Virus record (IMG/VR): IMGVR_UViG_3300032006_000059
Coordinates: 1 to 29,431 of that record
Source: a virus
DNA length: 29,431 nt
Strand: one strand, 5' to 3'
The notes under the pieces were generated by a model. The model searched no databases. It had not been told where the DNA came from and worked only from the letters and a program-made list of their open reading frames with translations. Position 1 is the first letter of the stretch; the number at the start of each line of letters is the position of its first letter. Both the position numbers and the translations under genes were made by a program. Below, piece by piece: positions 1 through 7,612 of this stretch.

Positions 1-43
1 TAACGAAAGCCGAAATAGAAAGTACATTGATTATTTTTTGCAT
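1..43 (-). CDS. Start of a small protein, cut by the left edge
   Basis: An ATG at 43 opens a frame that stays open to the window edge and encodes MQKIINVLSISAFV, which looks like the start of a hydrophobic N-terminal segment. It lies 44 bases after the stop of the large adhesin, on the same strand. From memory, cyanophages often carry a small protein beginning MQK(I/L)IN followed by a membrane segment and a Gly/Ala-rich tail. That resemblance and the position are the only support. No strong ribosome binding site is visible. Only 14 residues can be seen, so this is tentative. Confidence 0.45.
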   Translation of the reverse strand, partial: MQKIINVLSISAFV

Positions 44-87
44 AATCAGAAAACGTAGAACTGTCTAATTGTATGAACCCCTAATAC

Positions 88-2919
88 TTAAGTAGGATCG
101 TTTGCAACAGCTAAATAGATATAGTTATAGCCATTTCCATTAACTTCATTATCACTACCATTTAATTGAAATCCGCTATTATGTTGTCTTAGGAAATCAT
201 CATCAGTTTGAGCAGTATAATCATTTGCATTGCAATTCATAGAAACACTAGAACTTAAACCCCGTGTCGTATCATATTGTTTCCAATTACCTGCTGCGCT
301 AGTATTTTTAATCATTACATATCTAGAACCAGTAGTAAAGCCACAATCTATTGTGTGTCCAGCACTACCATTTCCTTGGTAAAAACCTACCTTTTGGAAC
401 CCAGCAAGACTAGCAAATAATACTGCTACATACTCGTCACCTGATTTATTGGTATTCGAACTAGTACCAAGAGAAAATACAGAAGATGTTGGTGCTGTGT
501 TATTCCACCCAACGTTGCCATAACTGTAATCTGCAAGGCCAAATTGTGCATATTGCCAATATTGCCAAGGGTTCGTTCCAGCATTCAAACCTTTATGACC
601 ATATATTGTATATTCAGGAGTACCTTGTGGTCCTAACCTCCAAATCATTATCATTTCTGGAGTAACCCCTAAATCATGAGTTACATTGCGATTTGAACCA
701 TTTCCTACGTAATATTCACAACGCATTAAACCTGGAGCTTGTTTCCACATCCAAGCAAAATATGTAGTAGCCCAGTCAGTACCAAAACCTGGCTCAACCG
801 CAAATTGCGACCAAACTCCACTGGAATCTAGAGCACTAGAATGATTTGTTGCTCGATAATAATAACCACTTTTTCTAGCTTGTACATATTGATAAGAACT
901 AGTAGCAGGTTGACGGTGCATCGCAAAGTCAGCTTGGAAATTAGGTGCGTTTTCTGCACCAGGGAATGTTCCTTTTACATCACTAGTATCAGCTTTACTA
1001 TACGAAGCATTAAAGAAATGAGAAGGTTTATCACCATTAGCAGCGCTAGGTGTTCTCATTGGTCCTCGGATAGCTACATATAAATAGACACCGTTATTTT
1101 CATTGAAATTTGTTGTATCACTTCTTAATTGGAAACCAGTACGACTCTGTTGAACACCTACGCTTTCAACTTTATCCCACCATTCGTTATATTCAATCCA
1201 AACTCTACCTTCTTGTCTAGCTTCAAATTTTCTAGTTTCATCAAATAGCATCCAATACGAAGTACCACTATTTCCAGTTATTGAGTACCCTTTAATAAGA
1301 AGAGTAGTTGGTTCAAAACCAACGTCTACAATAGGTCCAGTTGTAGAACCATTTCCATTGTAATAACCACATTTAATCATCTTCTCATTTGAAGATGGAC
1401 CCCAAACTGAAGACGCTGCATCATCCCCAGCAGCTAAAAGTATCGCTACATAGGTGTGTCCAGAAGTATTTGTAAGCGCACTTGTACCAACAGTAAATTG
1501 AGTAGACGTATTAGCAGTACTGTTAAATAAAGTTGAATCTGAAATTTGATTTGCATGCTCATCAAAACGCTGATAGTAATCTGCTCCTGAATGATTAACA
1601 TGTTTAGCTACCCAACCAACATCAGCATCGACGTCTTTTATAAGCATGAATCCGATATTACAACCTAAATTATGATTTATTGTTTGAGAAGAACCTGTTC
1701 CCTCGTAAGTAAGGATGTCACAAAAACCTTTTGCTGGTTTGAGAGTACGGGCTATGTATGAAAACTTATCTTCTCCTGTCTTGGTCTCATAGCTACCTAC
1801 AATATGACCTTTACCAACAATATAATCTCTTTTTGTTGTAGTAGTTGAAGTATCCGTGTAAGTATTATAAGTTCTAAAACTGTAAGTATCAGTAGCTTTA
1901 TCTACAGCATTGGCGGGATAAAGTATATCGTATCCATATATATTTAATATGTTAGCTGACATTACTGGCCACTGATCTGCATTACCCGTACTTTCTGTAT
2001 TCTGTCTTTTAACCCAAGTCAACATATTTGGATAAGCTTTTATCCGAGGTCCTAATACCTTTCTATTTGACCATGCTTTTACTTTTTGATTACCTGAAGA
2101 ACTACACGCCATGTAATAGCCTAAATAATACATATTTTGTGGCCAAGAAGTACTTACTGTGTAATTAGAAGTTTTAATATCTGCACTGTTCTCGGTACCT
2201 TTCTGAGAAAAACTCCACATAACTTGGTGTAAAGAACCTGAATAACGTCCCGTTTGATTACGAGCAGAACCTATAGCAGGCTTGGGTCCGTAGGCATTGA
2301 CATTAACTGTTCCAAACGAAGTAGACTCTGTAGCAGTACCATCTGCGTTCCCATCAATAAATAAACGTACAGTTGTCTCATCTTTTGCTCTACATACATG
2401 AACAAAATGCCAAGCATCGTCACATACACTAGTCGTGGATGTAATAATAGGCGTACCACCTAGATCTATTGTTTTAAATACTGCTATCTTTTGAGCTGAT
2501 GTTATACCTATTTTTATCTTGTTTGCATAATTTGCTCCAATGCCAGTATCCTGAACGAAAATTGTACGATCTTCACTGCTTTCTTGAGAATAAACATCAG
2601 TCTTCATCCAAAAACTAACAAAGAAAGAACCTCCAGTAACATCGTTCATATGCTCAGTACTCTGTACTAACTGTAATTGTCCTGTTCCATTAAATATTGA
2701 TGAATAAAAACCATCCCTGTCATAATTGGTATCATATGGATTTGTATTTGAAGTCGTTATAGTTCCATATGCCACTACACCTACACCTACACCTTCTGGT
2801 TCATACCATTGACCTCCAGCATATAATTCAGCGTTATAAACCTCTTCTGGGTATTGATAAGTTTCCTCTCCTCCACTTCCTCCTGCAGCTAATAGCTTAA
2901 GTGGCGCTAAATCTGTCAT
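88..2919 (-). CDS. Large tail-fibre/adhesin protein with LamG-like lectin domain and repeats
   Basis: This 943-aa protein is probably a host-binding tail fibre or tip adhesin. Residues 1-20 are a short Gly-rich leader. Residues of about 70-237 look like a concanavalin/LamG fold: 'SFFVSFWMKTD' strands, 'DDAWHFVHV' and 'RLFIDGNADGTA' are typical of Laminin_G_3-like domains. From about 397 to the end there are at least four degenerate repeats of the type 'xCxYYxGNGSxxxxxxxGFxPxxxxIK...SGxxYxYxAI', a repeat seen in marine phage adhesins (I believe catalogued as DUF7483). It is the last full gene of the fibre array and follows two small proteins. The ATG at 2919 has a weak GAGTAG upstream. The adhesin role is well supported; the receptor is unknown. 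Confidence 0.8.
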   Translation of the reverse strand: MTDLAPLKLLAAGGSGGEETYQYPEEVYNAELYAGGQWYEPEGVGVGVVAYGTITTSNTNPYDTNYDRDGFYSSIFNGTGQLQLVQSTEHMNDVTGGSFFVSFWMKTDVYSQESSEDRTIFVQDTGIGANYANKIKIGITSAQKIAVFKTIDLGGTPIITSTTSVCDDAWHFVHVCRAKDETTVRLFIDGNADGTATESTSFGTVNVNAYGPKPAIGSARNQTGRYSGSLHQVMWSFSQKGTENSADIKTSNYTVSTSWPQNMYYLGYYMACSSSGNQKVKAWSNRKVLGPRIKAYPNMLTWVKRQNTESTGNADQWPVMSANILNIYGYDILYPANAVDKATDTYSFRTYNTYTDTSTTTTKRDYIVGKGHIVGSYETKTGEDKFSYIARTLKPAKGFCDILTYEGTGSSQTINHNLGCNIGFMLIKDVDADVGWVAKHVNHSGADYYQRFDEHANQISDSTLFNSTANTSTQFTVGTSALTNTSGHTYVAILLAAGDDAASSVWGPSSNEKMIKCGYYNGNGSTTGPIVDVGFEPTTLLIKGYSITGNSGTSYWMLFDETRKFEARQEGRVWIEYNEWWDKVESVGVQQSRTGFQLRSDTTNFNENNGVYLYVAIRGPMRTPSAANGDKPSHFFNASYSKADTSDVKGTFPGAENAPNFQADFAMHRQPATSSYQYVQARKSGYYYRATNHSSALDSSGVWSQFAVEPGFGTDWATTYFAWMWKQAPGLMRCEYYVGNGSNRNVTHDLGVTPEMIMIWRLGPQGTPEYTIYGHKGLNAGTNPWQYWQYAQFGLADYSYGNVGWNNTAPTSSVFSLGTSSNTNKSGDEYVAVLFASLAGFQKVGFYQGNGSAGHTIDCGFTTGSRYVMIKNTSAAGNWKQYDTTRGLSSSVSMNCNANDYTAQTDDDFLRQHNSGFQLNGSDNEVNGNGYNYIYLAVANDPT

Positions 2920-2970
2920 ATCTACTCAATTAAATCAATATCACTTCTTATTTTACGGCTTACTCACCTA

Positions 2971-3126
2971 TTAAAAATCAAAAGACTCTAATTGACGTTT
3001 TGGAACGTGTCGCTCAAGATATTTTTCAAAGAAATTGGTTATAGCTCTAGGTTCTATATCTTCTGTAAATTCCATCTTACGAGTTACACCATCGTCCCCA
3101 ATGTATTCAACAGTTGCGTTTGGCAT
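2971..3126 (-). CDS. Small fibre-linked protein, type A copy 2 (51 aa)
   Basis: This 51-aa protein starts MPNATVEYIGDDGVTRKMEF. I do not recognise a named family, but it aligns with the 53-aa protein at 7445-7606: VEY(I/T)xDxGVxxKxEFTE near the start and FxxxYxxxH further on. More loosely it matches the two type B proteins at 3173-3304 and 7288-7443. It lies between two giant adhesin genes on the same strand. The conserved positions across four copies, in the same kind of location, argue that it is real despite its size and the lack of a good Shine-Dalgarno. A role as fibre chaperone, connector or accessory is inference from context. Confidence 0.68.
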   Translation of the reverse strand: MPNATVEYIGDDGVTRKMEFTEDIEPRAITNFFEKYLERHVPKRQLESFDF

Positions 3127-3172
3127 GGCATCACACAATCACTAAATAATATTCTCCCATATATCAAACTAA

Positions 3173-3304
3173 CTATGAGGATAACTGTTTATAGTACTTT
3201 TCAATATACTTTTCATAAAATTCGTCAAGCTCCTTTTCTGTAGGATTTGTCAAATCAAGAGTATATTTATTATTACTTGAATCAGTGTATACAACTTGTG
3301 GCAT
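3173..3304 (-). CDS. Small fibre-linked protein, type B copy 2 (43 aa)
   Basis: This 43-aa protein starts MPQVVYTDSSNNKYTLDLTN and continues with a charged helix containing DEFYEKYIEKY. It is closely similar to the protein at 7288-7443 (YTDSNKNKYSLDLTN, then ADFYEKYIKQH), which supports both as real genes. The copy here lacks an insertion of about six residues after LTN and is shorter at the C-terminus. It follows the 950-aa adhesin after a 45-base AT-rich gap in which I see no clear promoter. The function is unknown. Pairing with an adhesin suggests a fibre assembly or regulatory accessory. Confidence 0.7.
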   Translation of the reverse strand: MPQVVYTDSSNNKYTLDLTNPTEKELDEFYEKYIEKYYKQLSS

Positions 3305-3349
3305 GGGTTTAAAAACTAATATACTGAATTATATAATTTTACTTTACTG

Positions 3350-6202
3350 TTATTTAAAAGCAATATAGTTATAACGATAACTGGAACTGGCATTTATACT
3401 ACTTGCATATGTAAAACCATCTGTATTAATTGTAAGAACATTCATATCAGTTTCTGAGCTTTGATACATTAAGTCTAAGAGCTTATCTTTTACTCTGTCT
3501 CCTAGATTTGTACTTGGCCACGTAGGTGTATTTACATTATCCCAGATAATTCTTATTCCTCCTCTTCCTCCTTCACTACCATTGTAGTTATTATTTGAAA
3601 TCTTTACACCGCTGGCTCCTCCTCCTCCTTGGGTTCCACCGTTATAGACTCCATTATTTGTTCCACCACTTCCTGGCTCTCCTTCTTGTGGATACGTAGT
3701 ACTTCCAGATGTAACAAAGCCTCCTCCTGCACCACTAGATCCTTCTCCATACATACCTACACCACCTCCTGCACGTCCATTTGTATAACCTGAAGCACCC
3801 CCGTTTCCAAAAGCACCTCCACCACCGCCGCCGCCTGAACCAGCAGAACCATTTCCACTTGTGCCTCCAGCACCACCAGCACCGCTATAACCTCCAGCAC
3901 CTCCTGCTCCTCCACCTCTTTTGGATGAACCCCAACCAGTTTCTCCTGCTCCACCAGCTCCTCCACTTCCACCACCATCTCCTGTATAAGTTCCTCCAGC
4001 AGTAGAGCCAGCTCCTCCACCGCCACCGCCTTTTACAATGATGGTTCCACCTGCATCTTTAAAATAAGTATCTCCTCCAGACGTTCCACTTGCACCCGCA
4101 GGTCCTCCAGCCCCTACTCGATATGCATAGCTAGTGCCTGGAACCACTGTGATGTTATTCTTCCAACCTAATCCACCACCTCCTGGACCGTTTCTAGACG
4201 ATCCTGATGATCCTCCTCCACCAATACAAAGTACTGAAATAGAGGTAACACCTGCAGGAGCTGTCCATGTTTCTTCTGCAGGTGAATAAGTATCCGTTTC
4301 TTCTCCTATTGCGCTTCCTGGTGGAGGAAGTACTCCCCTTACTGTGTCTATAACAGGAGCAGAAAACGGATAAGTTCCACCGCCAAGACCCATTACACAA
4401 CGAGGCTGAAATCCACAATCCTGTGCAACAGCGGCGTTTCCATTGCCATCATAATTAGCTGATCCTACCTTTACCAGTCCTTCAATGTCTTGGAATAAAA
4501 TAGCGGTATAAAGTTTTCCAGATGTATTAGTTTTTGCAGATGTACCTACAGTAAATACTGTTGAAGTTGGTAATGTATCATTAAACGTAGTCGTACTATC
4601 TTCATACCAACCCCAAGTAATTGAGTAATATCTATGAGCTGCATTTTTACTAGCGGCAGTATTAATATTTCCAAAATGATAGCCAATATCTCGACAATTA
4701 TTTTCACCAGCATCTCTTGGCCTAATGATGATTGCTTTTGGAACTGAACCTAGAGAATGAGCGATATTTTGATTTGATCCCGTTCCAACGTATTGAACAA
4801 TATCGCAATGCCTACCTAGTTTTGTTGCCCAACCAAAGAAATCAGAATTTGAATTATTTTTATATGCACCAGTGGAATGATCCCATGTGAAATTAGCTTG
4901 CGTAGTCTCGTCGTCATCATTAGTAAAAGTAACGATTTTTGTTCCATTCATTCTTGTTCCTATCTCCCAATGGCCATAAGTATCTTTTCTTCTAGCAAAA
5001 ACTAAATCAGGTCTAAAGCCTGTTGATATACTTGGTCCAAGAGTTGCACTTGTACTTGCCGCACCTAAACTGAAAATTTGAGTACCAGCAGTTGGTAACT
5101 TGGAGACGTATCCGTCAGGTTTTCTAATTGCCATGTAGATATAGTCATTTCCACTTGTATTCCAAAAGCTATTTGCAGTCACTACTTGAAACCCTGTTGC
5201 ACTTAAATCAAAAGCGTCGTAACCAGCATCTTCTACAGAATTAGCATCAGGCATAATGTAAGGATCATTTTGACCGCCATTGAAAATTCCTCGTGTAGTA
5301 TCATGCATCCCCCAGTTATTACCACCATCTTTATTCTTAAATAAAATAAATTGCGGTTCCCAACCTAAATTAACTACAGGTCCAGTAGCATTCCCATTTC
5401 CTGTCCATGATCCACATTTTATTATGCTTTGGTCTACGTCATCTCCAAATCCCGTAGCACCGTTAGCAAAAATATAAGCAACATAATTAGTTCCATTAGC
5501 GTTTGTATTTGCATTAGCACCGACTCTAAAAGTTGTGGCAGTAGGAGTCGTACTATCCCAAATAGTTGCGTTACTTGTATAAAAAGCAGCATTACTATTA
5601 AGAGCACCTGCAGCTTGATTACCTGCCGAAACGTGGTAAACAACCCAATCTGCAGCACTGGTTGCTTTTAGTAGGATCAACCCTGGAACACTACCCAAAG
5701 AATGAGTTATGTTTCTCGCAGTATTGTTTCCGGTGTAAGTAACAATATCAAAGAATCCTTTCTGCTTACGAAATGTCCATGAGCAAAAAGTATGATCAGA
5801 ATCACCATTAAGAGCATCAGTACCCCAAGTACCTGCAGTTAAATTAAAGCCAGTAGAGTTAAAGGCACTGAAAACATTATTACCCCCTTCACCATTGTTT
5901 AAATTGGAATATAGTGGTTTTGTTGCACCTCTTTCAGTGTCATATAACTGATGAGAATTGGCATAATTTCTATTCTTAGTCCAAACTAAACCTCCCTCTC
6001 CAGAGATATCGATTCCATTATTTATTGTTATTGCTGCGGGACTTACATCATAATTACCAAACCATGTATCTGTTGCAAAAACTTCATCTACGTAAACAGG
6101 AACAATTGGTATTGGAGGTGTAAGTAATAAAGATGCAGGACCACCACTTAAACCTGTCATGCCTTGTACAGGTGCTTGTTTTATGGGGTTAATATCAGAC
6201 AT
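3350..6202 (-). CDS. Large tail-fibre/adhesin with nested glycine-rich module
   Basis: This 950-aa protein is probably a receptor-binding tail fibre. Residues 1-26 form a leader of pattern NPxKxAPxxxMxGLxGGxxSLL, shared with the fibre at 7613-8545. A module beginning near residue 55 contains GIDISGEGGLVWTKNR and LYDTERGA, typical of marine phage adhesins. Repeats of the kind FDIVTYTGN...ITHSLGSVPG follow at about 150, 260, 375, 466 and 577. Residues of about 638-898 are a glycine-rich module bounded by ETWTAPAGVTSISV and GGIRIIW. After it, LLDLMYQSSETD...YRYNYIAFK reads like the missing end of the repeat that began at 577. The gene sits between the halogenase-like gene and a small type B gene. 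Confidence 0.82.
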   Translation of the reverse strand: MSDINPIKQAPVQGMTGLSGGPASLLLTPPIPIVPVYVDEVFATDTWFGNYDVSPAAITINNGIDISGEGGLVWTKNRNYANSHQLYDTERGATKPLYSNLNNGEGGNNVFSAFNSTGFNLTAGTWGTDALNGDSDHTFCSWTFRKQKGFFDIVTYTGNNTARNITHSLGSVPGLILLKATSAADWVVYHVSAGNQAAGALNSNAAFYTSNATIWDSTTPTATTFRVGANANTNANGTNYVAYIFANGATGFGDDVDQSIIKCGSWTGNGNATGPVVNLGWEPQFILFKNKDGGNNWGMHDTTRGIFNGGQNDPYIMPDANSVEDAGYDAFDLSATGFQVVTANSFWNTSGNDYIYMAIRKPDGYVSKLPTAGTQIFSLGAASTSATLGPSISTGFRPDLVFARRKDTYGHWEIGTRMNGTKIVTFTNDDDETTQANFTWDHSTGAYKNNSNSDFFGWATKLGRHCDIVQYVGTGSNQNIAHSLGSVPKAIIIRPRDAGENNCRDIGYHFGNINTAASKNAAHRYYSITWGWYEDSTTTFNDTLPTSTVFTVGTSAKTNTSGKLYTAILFQDIEGLVKVGSANYDGNGNAAVAQDCGFQPRCVMGLGGGTYPFSAPVIDTVRGVLPPPGSAIGEETDTYSPAEETWTAPAGVTSISVLCIGGGGSSGSSRNGPGGGGLGWKNNITVVPGTSYAYRVGAGGPAGASGTSGGDTYFKDAGGTIIVKGGGGGGAGSTAGGTYTGDGGGSGGAGGAGETGWGSSKRGGGAGGAGGYSGAGGAGGTSGNGSAGSGGGGGGGAFGNGGASGYTNGRAGGGVGMYGEGSSGAGGGFVTSGSTTYPQEGEPGSGGTNNGVYNGGTQGGGGASGVKISNNNYNGSEGGRGGIRIIWDNVNTPTWPSTNLGDRVKDKLLDLMYQSSETDMNVLTINTDGFTYASSINASSSYRYNYIAFK
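3509..4291 (-). repeat. Glycine-rich low-complexity module inside the 950-aa adhesin
   Basis: The coding strand is a long purine-rich run of GGN codons (seen as CCT/CCA/ACC runs on the + strand) covering residues of about 638-898. A related module occupies 7646-8407 in the neighbouring fibre. Such Gly-rich sequence probably packs as polyglycine-type helices in phage adhesins; that fold is inferred from known Gly-rich adhesins and is not shown by the sequence itself. Confidence 0.7.
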
Positions 6203-6239
6203 ATAAACGTCTTGTTTTTCTCTAGTTTAATCTTACTGT

Positions 6240-7310
6240 TTATTTAATATCGTAAGTATTATCCTTCCATATTCTAAAAGATTTTTCCTGCCATTGACCA
6301 TACACCTCATCACCTGTAGGTGCTTTGATTTCAGTAAACGGTATAGTTTCGACGTAAGACCAAAAAGGACTATTAAATTTAGAACCTGTTTTGTAATGCC
6401 ATAAAATAAAATTTTTAATGGTATCAACTTCCTTATGTATTAAATTCAAACATGTAGGAATATTTTTTTTATTAATAAAACGATCATAACCAACCCTCGC
6501 AATATATAAATATAAACCTGTAGCAGTTGCTTCAAGAGGCTCAATAAACGCACATGCATTCCCGTTAACTAAAGTTCTTTCGCCAACAAATGGATTAATT
6601 AAACAATAATTGTCAAATTTCATATTATGTTCAATGTCTCCTACACCAAAACGTTCTTGAAAATCTGTTATTGCATTTTCTTTTGAAGTTAATTCTGAAT
6701 TATATAAATAGCCAAGACTCGATTTATCCTCAGTCGGTACTACAAACGTCCAACCATTAGGAGTAGCTACTGCTTCAGTCCACTTTAATTCTTTTTTTGG
6801 TAAGCTTGCAAGTAGAACTGAATTAATAGGATTAACAAGAGGATCGATACTATTTTTATCTATAACTTTTTTACCTCTACAATCAATAATGAAATCAGCA
6901 TCAATTTCTTTTTCTGGATCTTTTATCTCTTGTTCTATAATATTAAACTTCCGACTAGATAAAACAGCATCACTTAATTTTTTAGGGGTGTAGTGAATAG
7001 ATACATTACCCATTGAACAAAAATCATGGAAAATTTGATCTTTCTTTTTCCCCCAATTCTTATATAAAATACCTGTTTTTAATGTAGCTCCAATTTTATT
7101 ATCAAACCAATTAGAATCTAAAGCAAGTGATAACAATTCTGCAACAGGAATCGTAGTACCTTGTCCTACTAACTCAATTGGATGGTTCTCAGAATCATGA
7201 TATAAATCGATTTCTAAATCTGGTTGATAATAATTAAAATGTAAAGCTGTTATACAACCAGCATTACCAGCTCCTATTACTGCAAGTTTATTCCGACGCT
7301 GCTGGGTCAT
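6240..7310 (-). CDS. Compact flavin-dependent tryptophan-halogenase-like protein
   Basis: This 356-aa protein has the layout of a flavin-dependent halogenase. A Rossmann motif, IGAGNAGCITAL, lies at 12-23. The segment VGQGTTIP...TLKTGILYKNW contains K78, which aligns with the catalytic lysine of tryptophan halogenases. GNACAFIEPLEATATG at 250-265 aligns with the region of the conserved glutamate and halide site. The signature WxWxIP appears as GWTFVVP at 186-192, so the second Trp is Phe. At 356 aa it is much shorter than the roughly 500-540 aa of bacterial tryptophan halogenases. It overlaps the upstream small gene by 23 bases and precedes a giant adhesin. The substrate is unknown, and activity as a true halogenase is not certain. 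Confidence 0.75.
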   Translation of the reverse strand: MTQQRRNKLAVIGAGNAGCITALHFNYYQPDLEIDLYHDSENHPIELVGQGTTIPVAELLSLALDSNWFDNKIGATLKTGILYKNWGKKKDQIFHDFCSMGNVSIHYTPKKLSDAVLSSRKFNIIEQEIKDPEKEIDADFIIDCRGKKVIDKNSIDPLVNPINSVLLASLPKKELKWTEAVATPNGWTFVVPTEDKSSLGYLYNSELTSKENAITDFQERFGVGDIEHNMKFDNYCLINPFVGERTLVNGNACAFIEPLEATATGLYLYIARVGYDRFINKKNIPTCLNLIHKEVDTIKNFILWHYKTGSKFNSPFWSYVETIPFTEIKAPTGDEVYGQWQEKSFRIWKDNTYDIK

Positions 7311-7443
7311 GCTGTTTTATATACTTTTCATAAAAATCAGCAATCTCTTGTTCCGTTGGTCTTAGGAACTTACCAATACCTCGATTCGTTAAATCAAGAG
7401 AATACTTATTCTTATTGCTATCAGTATATATAATTTTTGGCAT
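7288..7443 (-). CDS. Small fibre-linked protein, type B copy 1 (51 aa)
   Basis: This 51-aa protein starts MPKIIYTDSNKNKYSLDLTN and has a C-terminal acidic/aromatic helix containing EIADFYEKYIKQH. I chose the ATG at 7443 rather than the in-frame ATG at 7506 for three reasons: the N-terminus then aligns with the paralogue at 3173-3304, a GAGG lies 5 bases upstream, and the longer form would run through the whole 3' end of the neighbouring small gene. It starts one base after that gene's TAG and its own 3' end overlaps the halogenase-like gene by 23 bases, suggesting translational coupling. The function is unknown. Confidence 0.75.
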   Translation of the reverse strand: MPKIIYTDSNKNKYSLDLTNRGIGKFLRPTEQEIADFYEKYIKQHDPAASE

Positions 7444-7444
7444 T

Positions 7445-7606
7445 CTATCCTCTCTTCCAACCTTTAACTTTAGGTACCCAAGGATCATGCTTCCTAATGT
7501 AGTCATAATAAAAATCTATAAACTCTCCACGTGTCATAGATTCGGTAAATTCTAATTTAGTTTTAACACCTTTTTCATCAGTGTATTCAACAAAAGGAGT
7601 GCTCAT
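7445..7606 (-). CDS. Small fibre-linked protein, type A copy 1 (53 aa)
   Basis: This 53-aa protein starts MSTPFVEYTDEKGVKTKLEF and ends in a basic, Trp-containing tail (W43 and W50 in DPWVPKVKGWKRG). It aligns with the 51-aa protein at 2971-3126 and more loosely with both type B proteins, sharing an N-terminal V(E)YTDxxGxK strand pair and a C-terminal helix of pattern F(Y)xxYIxxH. It begins six bases after the stop of the Gly-rich fibre and ends one base before the next small gene, so it is probably co-transcribed with them. No clear Shine-Dalgarno is visible. The function is unknown. Confidence 0.72.
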   Translation of the reverse strand: MSTPFVEYTDEKGVKTKLEFTESMTRGEFIDFYYDYIRKHDPWVPKVKGWKRG

Positions 7607-7612
7607 AATCGT

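Noticed and set aside
3757-4026. Open frames on both strands across the glycine-rich module
   Set aside because: Shadows of GGN-repeat coding sequence; translations are Glu/Val/Leu- or His/Leu/Gln-rich low complexity.
7444-7506. Longer 72-aa version of the type B protein starting at 7506
   Set aside because: The extra 21 residues lie inside the type A gene in another frame and are absent from the paralogue at 3173-3304; the start at 7443 has a better ribosome binding site.
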